Origin: Cephalotus follicularis
Lineage: Eukaryota; Streptophyta; Magnoliopsida; Oxalidales; Cephalotaceae
Length of the DNA stretch: 64,000 nucleotides
Reading direction: 5' to 3'
Assembly (NCBI GenBank): GCA_001972305.1
Contig: BDDD01001678.1
Span: 1 to 64,000 of the forward strand
Shown here: in pieces, positions 11,923-23,309 of the stretch
How positions within the stretch are numbered: the stretch's first letter is position 1
How the letters are laid out: each line of letters starts with the position of its first letter
Program-made: the position numbers and the translations under genes
Notes under the pieces: model-generated
What the model saw: only the letters and a program-made list of their open reading frames with translations
Database searches by the model: none
Told to the model about the DNA's origin: nothing

Positions 11923-12443
11923 CCCCCTCCTTTTTATCCATTTCATATAGTGGCAAATTCAGTTGATGTCGGACCATGAGGGCATGCCTACAAGAGTTCC
12001 AACACTTACATATCATCAACGACATGAGTATTTAAATTATGCATTTTTATGTTCTTATACAAATGCTTTTATAGTTTTGTTTTGATGGGCTGAACCCTAT
12101 TTATGATTTATGCTTCAATAATATGGTTGAGGTGGAGCTCAACCCATGCATGTTTTCTATTTTAGTTATGGTTTGCTAAGGGCTGAGCCCACTATATCAA
12201 TTGCATTTTTCTTTAAAGGGGGCATAGTCCAATAAACAGATACTACATACCCGATTTTCGTAAAAATTTAAGAGTTAGAATTATTTTTCAGTTTTTAGAA
12301 AGTTCAACTTATGATTTTTAATTTGATTATATGGTTTTAAGTAGTTTTCAAACTGATTTTAACATATCACGTGGAGGTTTCCAAAAGGAGACTTGCCACG
12401 TGATGGTCACATCTGTCTCGGTCGGGACGGGTGCGGCATCCTA

Positions 12444-13169
12444 GGCTAATCAAAACCACAAACTCCAATTTTCGTATCTAAATCTAGTCCAAGTCCATTG
12501 ACCAATCCGATTTGTCAAATCCAACTCAACAATCCCATGATCACAACATTATCACTAATCAAACATTAAAACTCATAAGCATGCTTAAAACGGATTCCAA
12601 ATCAGATTTGACAAAGCACAATAAAAAGGGCCAAACCTAAAAGGCTTACCTTCGTTGGTGGCTCTGCCACTTCGCCTCTACAAGCACTCTCCAAGAGCAC
12701 CTCCACTTTTGGCCACCTAGCATCACCATCATGCTTGTACGCCACCCTCCATACTAAACTAGAAGCGCACGGCAATAGGAGAAATTGGCTACCACAAAAC
12801 TGATCCCAAGCATCTATGCAAAACCCAAAACCAAGCTCCTAAACATAACTACAACCAAATGCCATGTAAACCTTTTTCAAGGTTAGTTTCATTGGGAGCT
12901 TGGGAGCCTAAACTAATGGTCAACAATGGAAGAACAAGCTTTAACGAAAACCTTGTTCCACCCTTGAAAACCTTAGGCCTTGGTGCTGGAGAAAACAAGA
13001 AAGAGAAGAAGGAGAGTTGCAGACTTGAAAAGCCATGGCCAAACCTCCAAAATTTCTCTAAGAAAAAATTGTCTTCCTTAGCTCTTGCTCCATTAATGGC
13101 CGGCCATATATGCCCTCTCTCTCTCTCTCTCCCATGCCTTATTTTCAAATTGGCTTCCAAGAGAAGCCA
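12444..13169 (-). other. Unassigned, LTR-like stretch
   Basis: No protein match. On the minus strand there is a TATA-like CATATATGG with a GA-rich tract just upstream of it, then a leader-like region ending in a GTAAG-like donor, which resembles the promoter half of a plant LTR. Open frames on both strands at about 12850-13230 overlap each other and look fortuitous. The right end is cut by LTR A2 at 13170. Confidence 0.35.
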
Positions 13170-14564
13170 TGTCATGCCCCGAACTCCAAGGAGGACCCCA
13201 GAGTCCGACACATAGGAAGTCCATCCGTACAATCCATCCTATAAATGACATCATACTCCAAATTTTGTTACAATTTTAAAAACTTTAATATACAATATAC
13301 ATGCGGAAGAAATCATTCAAATGATGAACCCAACCATATGCCATAATACATCATCAACACTGCCACATGCCGGCAGGTCAAACTGAAATACAACATCTTG
13401 TACAATAACATTCTTGTACACAAGTCTCTTATACAACAGGTAGACAGAGGAAACTGCGCTGCAACTATACATCCAGCTCTACAACCTATCCCATCTCACG
13501 ACGAAGCATCCTCAGCACTCGTCCCTAGATGTTGCACCCATTTCAAGAATGGGTCAACAAACCATAGCTTGGTAGGTAATACTATATGCAATGAAGTGCA
13601 GCAGTTATACAGATATATATACATGACATGTGACATGCAGCTTCAGTATACCAACTGTCCCTAAGTAGTGGCATACTTGGCTAGTCCTAATCATAGAATC
13701 ACAATCCATACACCCTAGGTCTACAGACAATCCATCAATCAATCCATAACCATACATAGGGATAATAAATTCGTAGGGTCAAGTACTCTTGTGCCTCTTT
13801 GGCCCGAGATAGTAACCCTGCCGTCTATACACCCTTCGTGTCATAGCGGTGTGGAGCATAGGATAACATTGGCCACATAATCCATACCATACCATAATGC
13901 TAGTCCCGAAGGTACTAGTCCATAATAGAGATCTCTGTAATCCATGTCATACCATATCCATCCACAATGAGGTGATCCCCGTAAGTTCACCCAAAAAGGG
14001 AGGATTAATATATCCATATAATGTAGCTTAGCACCCATAATCATCATGACATAAATGAAGATTATGAATGTGTTATCCCGTTATGTCTTAAACAATAACA
14101 AACCATCAATCATAACCGTACCATCCCCGTAGCCCATAAGCATATATCCATTTAAAGGATAGGGACATAAAGATAAAGGATCACATAGGATCCATCTGTC
14201 AAACCATTTTCAAAACCATTTTCTATGACCATTTTTCCATAACAATTTTCCATAACCATTTCTTGGTCCCCATCAGAGTTTGTAAAACAATGGAGAGGAA
14301 GTCCAACTAGGATATCCGTGCCTGGATATCCCAATTGCACTATCCTAACCATTTATTGAAAACCATTTGAATAAAACACTTTTGTTGAAACTTTTCTTTA
14401 AAGATTCATTTTGAAGGTTGATTTGGAGATTAAAAGTGTTAAAAGAGGATTCGAATAGGTTAGAAGGCCTTAGAGAGGCTTCCTATGGAATCCATTTAAA
14501 GTTAAAAGCATTTGGGGTTGAAAAGGGTTAAAAACAGTGTCGTCTGCAAAGAACAGGGCGCTAA

Positions 14565-14830
14565 GCGCCAAGGTTTGCCTTCAAGCTCCAAGGCCTGGCT
14601 TCGAGCTCTGAGCTCTAATCTCTACCTCTGACCTCTTCCTCAATGGCCTGTCTTCAAGATCCAAGGTCTGCCTTCGAGCTCCAAGGTCCGCCTTCGAGCT
14701 CTAAGGTATGCCCTCTAGCTCCGAGGTCTAACTTAAAGCTCCGACCTCTGACCTTAAGCTCCGAGGTCTGACTTCAAGCTCCGAGCTCTGATCTCAACTT
14801 CCTGAGCTCTGCCGTGGCTTCTGAGCTCTG
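14565..14830. repeat. GAGGTCTG-type tandem array in LTR A2
   Basis: The same unit of about 20 bases and the same LTR position as the array at 2765-3090, with more drift. Confidence 0.8.
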
Positions 14831-15592
14831 AAATCGACAATTTCTCTAGGCGTTGTCTATTATCTCTTAAGCAATGCGCCAAAGCTCAAATCTAAGGCGT
14901 CAACGATTTGCGGCCTTTGCAGAACATTGAAAATAGTTGCTAGCAAATTGCAGTTCAAATCAAAACTATTTAAATCAGTTTAAAATCTGATCCAGAGGAA
15001 GTTGTAAGTTCGAATGGTCGATTGTAAGTTGAAAACAACTTTAAAACATTGAAATTCATACCTGTAACCCATAGATCTAGAGGAAACGGGAGTTGGGCAA
15101 ATGTCCCAACTCACTAATTTCTCTCATATCTCCCTTCCAATTCGCTATTAACCAGACCACATATCCTAACTCATCCATCTAACATATATTCATCAATCCA
15201 TAGCCATACCATCATGCAAATCCATCACAATATGAGATTTAGAGCATATATGTAGAACATACCCAATAACTGTCGAGATGTAGATCTGAGAAGATTAGCA
15301 ACTGAATCCTTGGTCTGCTTCACCCTTTAAATTTCTACTCTTCGTCGCGAATCCAAAAAGTCCTTTCTTTCCCCAAACCAAGCTCTCTATCTGTCTCTCT
15401 AACTCACTCTTTCTCACTGTCTTGTTTGAGCAAAATGCTCGAAGTTCTTTGATGAAGCTTAACAGCATGAGTTTTCCAATAGCAGCAGCTTCTTAGCTTC
15501 AACAACTCTGGCCCGGCCGCAAGGGAGAAGGCTCAAGGATGCATTTTGGTAAGTGAGTCTCCCATTGCACTGCCTTTTATCTTATAGCAAGA

Positions 15593-15593
<1 letters not shown>

Positions 15594-15625
<32 letters not shown>
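15594..15625. repeat. GT microsatellite in LTR A2
   Basis: About 15 GT units. A longer run lies at the matching LTR position at 37965-38023, so the microsatellite predates the separation of the copies. Confidence 0.9.
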
Positions 15626-15626
<1 letters not shown>

Positions 15627-16520
15627 TAGGACCTAATCAAAAAATCTTAATCCATACATCTATTAGACACTCTATACATGTGTGCAAGCACACCTATACA
15701 AACCTATAAAGCTTACGACCTCCCGTACTGTGAATCCAACCGCCCATGGATCAATCCATGGGAGCTCGACTAGATGTCCAGTTGCTTGAGGATCAGTCCG
15801 TAGGAGCTCAAATGAATGCCCTTAGTTGCCGATGGATCACTCAATAGGAGCTCAACTAAGGTTGCCTATGTTGACATTTATGTCTCAATCCATGTTTTGA
15901 TGATAACATATTTGTATTTAACAAAGTTTCTTGCTGTGCAAGTTAAAGATAAAAGTTCCAAAGTTAAAACAGAAAAGTGCATATGCAGGTCTAAGCGTCG
16001 ACGGTCACAATGAAACCGTCAGCGCTTTGTGAGACCTTCGACACCCAAGAGAAAAGTGTCAACAGTTGAAGCCTTATGAGCAAAGGAGAAAAAGGCCAAA
16101 CCGTCGACGCTCTAAAGCAAGCGTCAGCGGTTTGAAACCAGGAGCCAATGGTTTAGCACCTCATATCAGTGATTAAAACCAGTGTTGTCCAATACCAATC
16201 AAAGTGCACTAAGCGGCGACGCAAAGAAAAAAGCGTCAGCGGTTTGATCCAAGGCATCAACAGATAGGGAGGCGTTATCAGCAATTAAAACCAGAGATAT
16301 GTGAAGGGAAATTAAATTGCACAAAGCGGCGATGCTTAGAAGAAAGCATCAACGCTTTATTCCCAATGCATCAACGGTTAAAGACTCTACATCAGCGGTT
16401 AAAACCAGAGGTTTTTGAGCCAATTAAAATTGCACAAAGCGACGACGCTCAACACAAACCGTCAACGCTTTGTGACACTCCGTCCACACCAAGATCAAGA
16501 CCTTCAGCGCTTGGAGTGCG
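15626..16520 (+). mobile_element. Insert in LTR A2, probable Copia-type LTR fragment
   Basis: This segment is absent from the partner LTR at 38020-38060, where the flanking sequences meet. From 15869 the sequence TGTTGACATTTATGTC, soon followed by TTTTGATGATAACA, resembles the start of plant Copia LTRs of Sirevirus/Tork type. The 15626-15868 portion has no clear identity. A GTCGAC array fills 15990-16510. I found no target duplication. Confidence 0.5.
15990..16510. repeat. GTCGAC palindrome cluster in the Copia-like insert
   Basis: Motifs such as AAGCGTCGACGGT, AACCGTCGACGCT, AAGCGGCGACGC and AAGCGTCAGCGG repeat about every 25-40 bases, interleaved with GCATCAACGGTT variants. Confidence 0.75.
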
Positions 16521-16720
16521 TGATCGTGGTCCACACCTGCCAAGACAACAAAACATACACATACGGGTATTAAAATAACCCCTACCTGTAAACAATCATA
16601 AAAGTGGAAAATAATATATATCATATACAATCCATGCCATCCGTACAAGCAATAACATACAATACCGTATAAGTACAAACAAAACACACACATACGTACA
16701 TTTAAAATTCGGGGCTTACA

Positions 16721-19700
16721 TCCTCCGCTCCTTAAACAAATCTCATCCTTAGATTCCCTAAGATCAAAACAAGCGAGGGTATGATGCCCTCACGTCATCC
16801 TCATGCTCCCATGTCGCTTCCTCAAGCCCGTGATATTGCCATAACACTTTAACCAAAGTGATGTTCTTCTTCCATAACTACTTGACTCGGTGATCAAAAA
16901 TCTGTATAGGCATATCCTAAAAGCTCATATCCGTCCTCAGATCCAACAACTCATACTATAACACGTGTGAAGGATCTGGATGATACTTCCTCAGCATCGA
17001 CACATGGAATACATTGTGCACCTCTGATAAGCTGGAAGGTAAGGCAAGTTTGTAGGTGACTGCACCTACCCTTTCAAGGATCTCAAAATGTCCAATATAC
17101 CGTGGAGCTAACTTTCCTTTCATGTCAAACCTCATAATTCCTGTGCTTGGTGAGACCCTGAGGAATACATGATCTCCCACAGAAAACCTTAAATCTTTCC
17201 TTCAGTGATCTGCATAACTTTTTTGCCGACTTTGAGCCATTAGAAGCCTTACCCTGTAACATTAGCCTTCTCCTTTGTCTCTTGTACAAGCTTTGGTCCT
17301 AGAAGACTCTTCTCACCTACCTCAAACCAACAAACTGGAGTTCTACACTTCTGGCCATAAAGAGCCTTATACGGCGCCATCCCGATGCTAGCATGAAAAC
17401 TATTGATATATGAGAACTCCACTAGAGGTAGATGCTCATCCCAACTGTCACCCTAATCTAACACAGATGCTCGGAGCATATCCTTGAGAGTCTGAATCAT
17501 CCTCTCAGACTGACCATCTATCTCGGGATGAAAAGCTGTACTGAAACTTAGATGAGTACCAAAAGCTGCTTGCAGTTTCTTCCAAAACTGGGAAGTAAAC
17601 CGTGGGTCTCTGTCTAACACAACACTGACTGGTACTCCGTGAAGCCTAACAGTCTCCCCAACATACAAGGATGCCAACCGTTCGAGAGAATAAGTCATCT
17701 TGATCGCTAGAAAATGAGCAGACTTTGTAAAGCTATCAACAATAACCCATATGGCATCACGGTTAGTTCTCATCTTGGGCAACCCTGTCACAAAATCCAT
17801 CATGATATGCTCCCATTTCCACTGTGCTACCGGTAATGGTTGAAGCAACCCAGCTGGCCTCTAGTGATCTGCATTGACTTGTTGACACGTTAGGCATGAA
17901 GCAACATACTCTGCTATCTCCTTCTTCATGTTATTCCACCAATAATTGAGCTTCATGTCTCAGTACATCTTGGTACACCCTGGATGCACTGAGAAACTGG
18001 AGTGATGAGCCAGTGACAACAGCTCATCCTTCAGCTCATTACTGTCTAGAACACAAACTATGCCCTGAAATATTATCAATCCATCACTTTGCATTCAAAC
18101 CTCTTTGACCATCCAATTCGACCTTAAGTAGGCCTCCATCCATACCCTGAGCCTCTCTAATCTGATCCAATAACCATGGGCAAGCCTGAATCTAGGAAAC
18201 CATCAAGCAAGCTAATTGGCGACTCAGAGTGTCCGTCACCACATTAGCATTGCCTGGATGGTACTCAATCTCACAATTATAATCATTAAGCAGCTCCATC
18301 CACCTCATTGTCTCATATTCATATCCTTCTGGAAGAAAATGTGCTTTAAGCTTTTATGGTCCGTGTACTCGTTGAACTTGGTACCATATAGATAATGCCT
18401 CCATTTGTGTAGTGCAAAGACTATAGCAACCAGCTCTAGGTCATGAGTGGGATAACTCTCCTCATGAGGCTTCAACTTCCATGAGGCATAGGCAATCACC
18501 TTCCCATACTGCATTAGAACACAGCCCAAACCATTTCCCAAGGCATCACTATATACCACAAATCCCTCATTACCCTCTGGTAGAGCCAAGATCAGCGTAG
18601 AAATTAAGCGATGTTTCAACTCTTGAAAACTCTGCTCACAGCTGTCAGCCCATACCAACACTGTCTTCTTCTGTGTCAACCTGGTTAAAGGTATAGTAAT
18701 CCGTGAGAATCCTTTGACAAATCGGTGGTAGTAACCCATTAAGCCTAAGAAACTATGGACCTCTGTCACATTTATCGGCCATTTCCAATCCCTCACCGCT
18801 TCTATCTTTGCTGGATCCACGGACAAACCAGCGCTGGAGATACCATGACCAGAAAAGCCACCTATGACAACCAAAACTCACATTTTCTAAACTTGGCATA
18901 CAATTGGTGGTCTCTCAAAACTTCTAATGCCAAGGGAAAATGTTCTCCATGTTCCTCTATAGGCTTGGAATACACCAAGATATCATCAATGAAGACCACG
19001 ATGAACTGGTCAAGATATGGACTAAACACCTTGTTCATCAGGCTCATGAATGCGACAGGGGCATTGGTCACCCTAAACGGCATTACCAGAAACTTGTAAT
19101 GTCCATACCGTGACCTGAAGGCCGTCTTTGGGATATCTTCTACTCTGACCTTTAACTGATGATATCCTAACCTCAAATCCAATTTAGAGAACACCGAAGC
19201 ACCTCTCAACTTATCAAACAACTTATCGATATGCGGTTGGGGGTACTTATTTTTTACAATAACCCTGTTGAGCTACCGATAATAGATACACATCTAGAGG
19301 GATCCATCCTTTTTCTTCACAAACAAGACAGGTGCTCCCCAAGGGGAAACACTTGGCCTAATAAAACCCCTATCGAGAAACTCCTGCAACTGAACTTTCA
19401 ACTCTTTCAATTCAGGAGGGGCCATACGATAATGAAATCTCGATATCAGTGCCGTCCCTGGAAGTAGATCAATCACAAACTCCGTATCCCTATTTGGAGG
19501 TAAGGATGTCAACTCATCCGGGAACACATCCGGATACTCACAAAAAATAAGGGAATCCTCTAACCTCGGTACCCATTTGCTACCATCCATCACATGTGCT
19601 AGGTATCCATTGCAGCCTTGCCTCACAAGCCTGTCAGCCTGAATAGTCGATATTATCTGAACAGGTTAGTACTCCAAGGTCCCAATAAACTGGAACTGAG

Positions 19701-19939
19701 ACTGTCCTGACATACTGAAGGTCACTTCCTTCCCGTAGCAATCCACTTGGGCATAGTGTTCCCCTAACCAATCCATCCCAAAGATCACATCCAACTCACC
19801 CATCGGCAACACTATAAGATCCGCTATTAAGGTCCAACCAGCAATCTCTATGACACAAAGACTTGCATACCCATCCTAAAAAAACAGACTCTCACATAGG
19901 GGTACTAACCTCCATCAAAAAACATAAAGGGTCGGGCTG
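16721..19939 (-). mobile_element. Pol region of Tekay-type element A2
   Basis: Read leftward from about 19910: protease tail (DVIFGMDWLGEHYA-like, about 19740-19800), reverse transcriptase (about 18860-19626, with FIDDILVYS as the active-site motif), RNase H (about 18305-18700, [11 protein letters not shown]), integrase zinc-binding and core (about 17450-17950, with HIMMDFVTGLP and a DRDPRFTSQFW segment), and integrase C-terminus/chromodomain (about 16800-17180). The domain order RT-RH-INT-chromodomain is that of Ty3/Gypsy chromoviruses, close to Tekay/Del. The polypurine tract (reverse complement) is at 16721-16733. It is broken in many places and is a fossil. Confidence 0.9.
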
Positions 19940-20143
19940 CACACTGTTTAGCATAAAAATGTGTTGTTTTTAATGATTTATTTGTGATATTTTTATGCTT
20001 GGAATAGACTACTTTGGTTGTGTTTTAATGATTTTCAGGTACAAGTGTTTAAAGACCAAAGTACAAAAATACTACCCAAAAGTGTGCAAAATTGGAGTTT
20101 AAAGTGCAAAGGTTGAAGAAATGCAAAATTCTGCAATACGGCT

Positions 20144-21541
20144 TTGCAATTAGCTGATAGGTCGGTGAAATTGCCAAAAGGAAAAATTGAGGATGTTTTG
20201 ATAAAGGTTGGTGAGTTTTTCTTTCCTGTCGACTTTGTCGTATTAGATACCCAGCATGTTGTGAATATAAAAGACCAAATCCCAGTTATCCTTGGTAGAC
20301 CATTCTTGGCCACGAGTAATGCATTGATTAGTTGCCGAAATGGTCTCATGAAGTTGAGTTTTGGAAAGTCGTCGATGGACTTTAATATTTTTCGTTTGGG
20401 AAAGCATCAATCTGACTTTGACGATGTCTACGTGATTCGCTCGATTCCTGATACTATTGATTCATATTTTAATATCGACTTTGATCGCAATGTTAGGAGC
20501 GAATTCGAGATAGAGGAAGCTAAGAAAAAGGATAGATTGATGTGGCTAGAAAATGAGGAAGCGTTAGCATGGTTAGAAAGAAAGCTTAATAAGCCAACAT
20601 CGGATAGTGAATGGGATCATCTATCCCATTACACACACAAACTCGCTACGCCTGACAAAACGTACTTTGACGAAGACTGTGAGAATAACTTCATGGAATG
20701 CTTGAGAGAGTTCGAGGAATTGGAGGCCACACAAAAGGAGATATTGAGTTGGTTGGACGATGGGGATGTTGATTCGATTTTGGAAGTTCAATGGGATGAT
20801 CTGTCCCATTTCACGCACAAGCTTAGCACGCCAACCCACCCTCACACCATCCTCGAAAATAACTTTTTCTTTACTCAAGATCAATTAGGATGGAGGGTGT
20901 GCATTTGTATGGACCATGTGTGTGATTGGTTGGTAGTCCGTGATTATTCATGTTCTATTCATTGTTTTTACTGGTGGAAATCCTATTGGGATGATTGTCC
21001 TACTGTTGAAATTGTTTCTTGCTTTAATTGTTCTCTTGATGGTGAATTTTATTGGTGGCAATCTTATTGGGACATTGCTTATATTGATAAAATTGTTTTC
21101 CCATATTGTGTGTGTTTAAATTTTTTTCAGGCAGGTATACATGATTTTTACTGGTGGAAATCCTATTGGGATAATTGTTCTATTGTTGAAAATTTTTCTC
21201 AAATTTATGGTTCTCTTGATGGTAAATTTTATTGGTGGCAATCTTATTGGGACAATGCTTATATTGATAAAATTGTTTTCCAAAATTGTGTGTTTAAATT
21301 TTTTGAGGCAGGTATACATGATTTTTATTGGTGGACATCCTTTTGGGATGATATTTATATTGTTAAACCTATGTCTTCACGTTGTGTGTTTGAGTTTGAT
21401 AAGACAGGTATTGGAGATGTGTTCGAAATGATAAGGCAAGGAGCACTAAGGAAGCGACCACTAACATTTTTGGATTTTATAGTTGCATTGATTGAAGAGG
21501 CCATGAACTTTCATGAGCCTCGTTATTTTGAGCCTCCATGA
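20144..21541 (+). CDS. Athila-derived open frame with five aromatic FYWW repeats, function unknown
   Basis: This frame of 466 codons including the first is uninterrupted and opens without an ATG; the first in-frame ATG is at 20348 (codon 69). Codons 1-90 resemble the part of the Athila protease region that follows the active site (LQLAD, GKIEDVLIKVGEFFFPVDF, VILGRPFLATSNALI). Codons 120-245 are acidic and hold two copies of a WD-x-LSH-x-THKL-x-TP segment, then GWRVCI as at the start of Athila RT. Codons 270-405 hold five FYWW-x-S-x-WD motifs alternately 27 and 32-33 codons apart. The C-terminal 50 residues are unlike anything I know. All four repeat spacings are multiples of three. I do not know its function; it could be a chance product of a rearranged fossil. 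Confidence 0.55.
   Translation: MQLADRSVKLPKGKIEDVLIKVGEFFFPVDFVVLDTQHVVNIKDQIPVILGRPFLATSNALISCRNGLMKLSFGKSSMDFNIFRLGKHQSDFDDVYVIRSIPDTIDSYFNIDFDRNVRSEFEIEEAKKKDRLMWLENEEALAWLERKLNKPTSDSEWDHLSHYTHKLATPDKTYFDEDCENNFMECLREFEELEATQKEILSWLDDGDVDSILEVQWDDLSHFTHKLSTPTHPHTILENNFFFTQDQLGWRVCICMDHVCDWLVVRDYSCSIHCFYWWKSYWDDCPTVEIVSCFNCSLDGEFYWWQSYWDIAYIDKIVFPYCVCLNFFQAGIHDFYWWKSYWDNCSIVENFSQIYGSLDGKFYWWQSYWDNAYIDKIVFQNCVFKFFEAGIHDFYWWTSFWDDIYIVKPMSSRCVFEFDKTGIGDVFEMIRQGALRKRPLTFLDFIVALIEEAMNFHEPRYFEPP
20964..21355 (+). repeat. 180-base higher-order repeat encoding FYWW motifs
   Basis: The TGGTGG core recurs at about 20972, 21053, 21152, 21233 and 21329, spaced 81, 99, 81 and 96 bases. This is two dimers of 180 and 177 bases plus a partial one. 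Copies 1 and 3, and copies 2 and 4, have identical motif codons. The dimer ends in a T-rich run and TTTCAGGCAGGT, which resembles a splice acceptor. Confidence 0.85.
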
Positions 21542-21594
21542 TCATATCCGGTAAACCCTACCCCTTTGTTCTTTATTTGAATAAATGGTGCTCA

Positions 21595-21775
21595 ATTCAA
21601 CGGAGACTACTCATACGATTTGTCGCTACGAACACACTTCGTATAGACCTAGCATGACTAGTCATACGTCTTGTCTGATTAAAATCCACACTTCGTATAG
21701 ACCTAGCATGACTACTCATACGTCTTGTCAGCAATGCCACACTCCGTATAGACCTAGCTGCGTTGATTACCAAGG
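21595..21775 (+). repeat. Athila LTR tandem repeat, copy in J
   Basis: Three units of about 50-57 bases, each with CGTATAGACCTAGCATG and CTACTCATACG. The same array is in all Athila-type LTRs here (42430-42600, 49340-49510, 54505-54665, 56820-56985). Confidence 0.85.
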
Positions 21776-22139
21776 TATGATCGTTCAACTTAAATGGAAA
21801 TTGTTCAATACAATCTACGGTGAGTTTCTATACCCTAAACCGCTTTTTAATTATATTTTCTCTTCAGTTTTATTTATTGCTTTAATTAGTTTTAATTTAC
21901 CTGCTTTATTTTCAATTATCTTAGTCTTTTATTTTATTTTTATTTCTTGCTTTCAATTGTTTTATTTATTTTGCATAATTAGGAGTAGTTTAATAATTTA
22001 TCTTCAAAATCGGTATACTTCGCCTAGGTTGGATAGATTACAACTAGTTTACGTTTCCATGCGTTCGACCCGTTACTGCATGATCCGTGCACTTGCGGCT
22101 ATAAATTTTAAAACATTCTTTTTACCAGTGAACACACAC

Positions 22140-22593
22140 CCACATAACATATAAAATGTGATACAATGTACGAATGGGATAAACCCGGATCTATGAGAGT
22201 CCGTGCCATATGCTGAGAGATACAAATAGTACCTCATATCACTGATGCAGATCCCTTTGCAGCCCTCTGATCCATAGCATACACCCTATCCTGCACGGTA
22301 GGTGTCGACTCATAGGTTGTTTCCCCCGATCTCTCCCTGCTATAGAAGGCTAACTGGTGCTAGGACGGCCCTGAAACTGCTATCCAGAACCACTACTTGG
22401 CTGACTCCTTGAACCATATCTATCATGAGGGCACTCTCTATCTATGTGATCAGAAGCCCCACAAACCATGCATTTACCAGCTCTCCACCAACAATCATCC
22501 GATGTGTGGTTAGTGCATCCATAGTGCACGAACGGCTCAATAGAAGCCTGGCTACCACCGCTGGGAAGTCTAGACCGACCACCCTAAGAAAGA
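22140..22593 (-). mobile_element. Gag nucleocapsid end of element A2
   Basis: The minus strand reads through a CCHC zinc knuckle with the pattern C-MV-C-GASD-H-IDRE-C at about 22430-22475. This is the nucleic-acid-binding end of gag. Beyond 22593 the gag region is split by the plus-strand solo LTR and resumes at 31747. The relic is broken. Confidence 0.75.
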
Positions 22594-22788
22594 TGTAAGC
22601 CCTAGATCTTTTATATTTACGGAATTGTATGTGTTTATATATGGTATTGTACAATATCGTATTGATGTATGGTATGGATTGTATATGATATGTACTATTT
22701 TTCACTTCTATGTCTGTTTAGGGGTAGTGGAGGTTCAGTAGAAGCTGATCATAGCTTATATGATTTTCGCTTAAAGGGAGCCTATTTC

Positions 22789-22796
22789 TATATATA
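22789..22796 (+). promoter_or_regulatory. TATA-like box of LTR A (plus copy)
   Basis: TATATATA about 195 bases into the LTR, followed by a GA-rich leader; the A1 copy has the same motif on the minus strand near 3751. Confidence 0.5.
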
Positions 22797-23309
22797 GGCG
22801 GCTCAGCTCATTTCATTCTCATTCCATTTTAGAGAGAGAGTGAGCTAGAGAGAGAAAATGGGTGAAATCGAGTAAGGAATGTGTCTTTGGGATCATGGAA
22901 ATGTGTAGAACCTGTAGGGAGAAACAGTTTGAGGATCCAAGTAACATATTCTCCGTTCTCAGCTAATTTGAGGTAGGTTCTACATATGCTTTGATCTCCA
23001 TATTTTGATGGATTTGCATGATGGTATGGTTATGGATAGCTGTATGTAAGCTAGATGGATGGATTAGGGTATCTGTTATGGTTTAAAAAGGATTGAAATG
23101 GGAATCAAAGAGAGAATTGAGAGTTTAGGTTTCTAGGCCTAATTCCTTTTATCTCTAGATTCATGGGTTATGGGCATGGATCTGAAGAGTTAAAGCTGTT
23201 TTTAACTTGCTATCAACCTTAGGCGCTTATAGCTACCTTTGGATCGGATTTTAAATGGATTTTAAAGATTTTAAAATGGATTTTACAGTGGAATTAACGA
23301 ACTTCCGCT

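Larger units (their letters stand above)
9248..12438 (+). mobile_element. Solo LTR H, about 3.19 kb, with perfect target duplication
   Basis: The sequence starts TGTAACATCTATG and ends GGGACGGGTGCGGCA. It is flanked by TCCTA at 9243-9247 and again at 12439-12443. There is no internal region, primer site or polypurine tract, so it is a solo LTR left by recombination between two LTRs. The end resembles chromovirus LTR ends in this window (CGGG near the terminus), and a TTAGTC/GACTAA hairpin lies at 11906-11922. Orientation follows from the hairpin and end order. The short open frames within it are not convincing genes. Confidence 0.85.
13170..16720 (-). mobile_element. 3' LTR of Tekay-type element A2
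   Basis: The reverse-complement LTR runs from TGTCATGCCCCGAAC to GGGGCTTACA and is followed by a polypyrimidine tract at 16721. Compared with the partner LTR at 33003-38240 it is about 0.9 kb longer, because an unrelated insert sits at about 15625-16520. By eye the first 190 or so alignable bases of the two LTRs differ at roughly one position in ten, so A2 is older than the gag-only element. The bases before it are AGCCA. Confidence 0.85.
19945..22134 (+). mobile_element. Athila-derived mini-element J with perfect target duplication
   Basis: J starts TGTTTAGCATAAAAATG, the same terminus as the Athila LTR at 48424, and ends AGTGAACA, the same as 49867. CACAC flanks it on both sides (19940-19944 and 22135-22139). 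About 170 bases at the left and 555 bases at the right match the two ends of the Athila LTR. Between them lies one long open frame rather than gag and pol. I recognised no primer site or polypurine tract. The right part carries the CGTATAGACCTAGCATG tandem repeat. It sits between the protease and gag ends of A2. Confidence 0.85.

Noticed and set aside
12849-13232. Overlapping open frames of about 120 codons on both strands, possible host exon
   Set aside because: Both strands are open over the same bases, the composition is leader-like, no domain is recognisable, and the setting resembles an LTR promoter half.
21141-21431. Second open frame over the FYWW repeats, with GGNPIG-like motifs
   Set aside because: A unit length divisible by three keeps any open frame open; the longer frame covers the whole element and matches Athila sequence at its start, so it is preferred.
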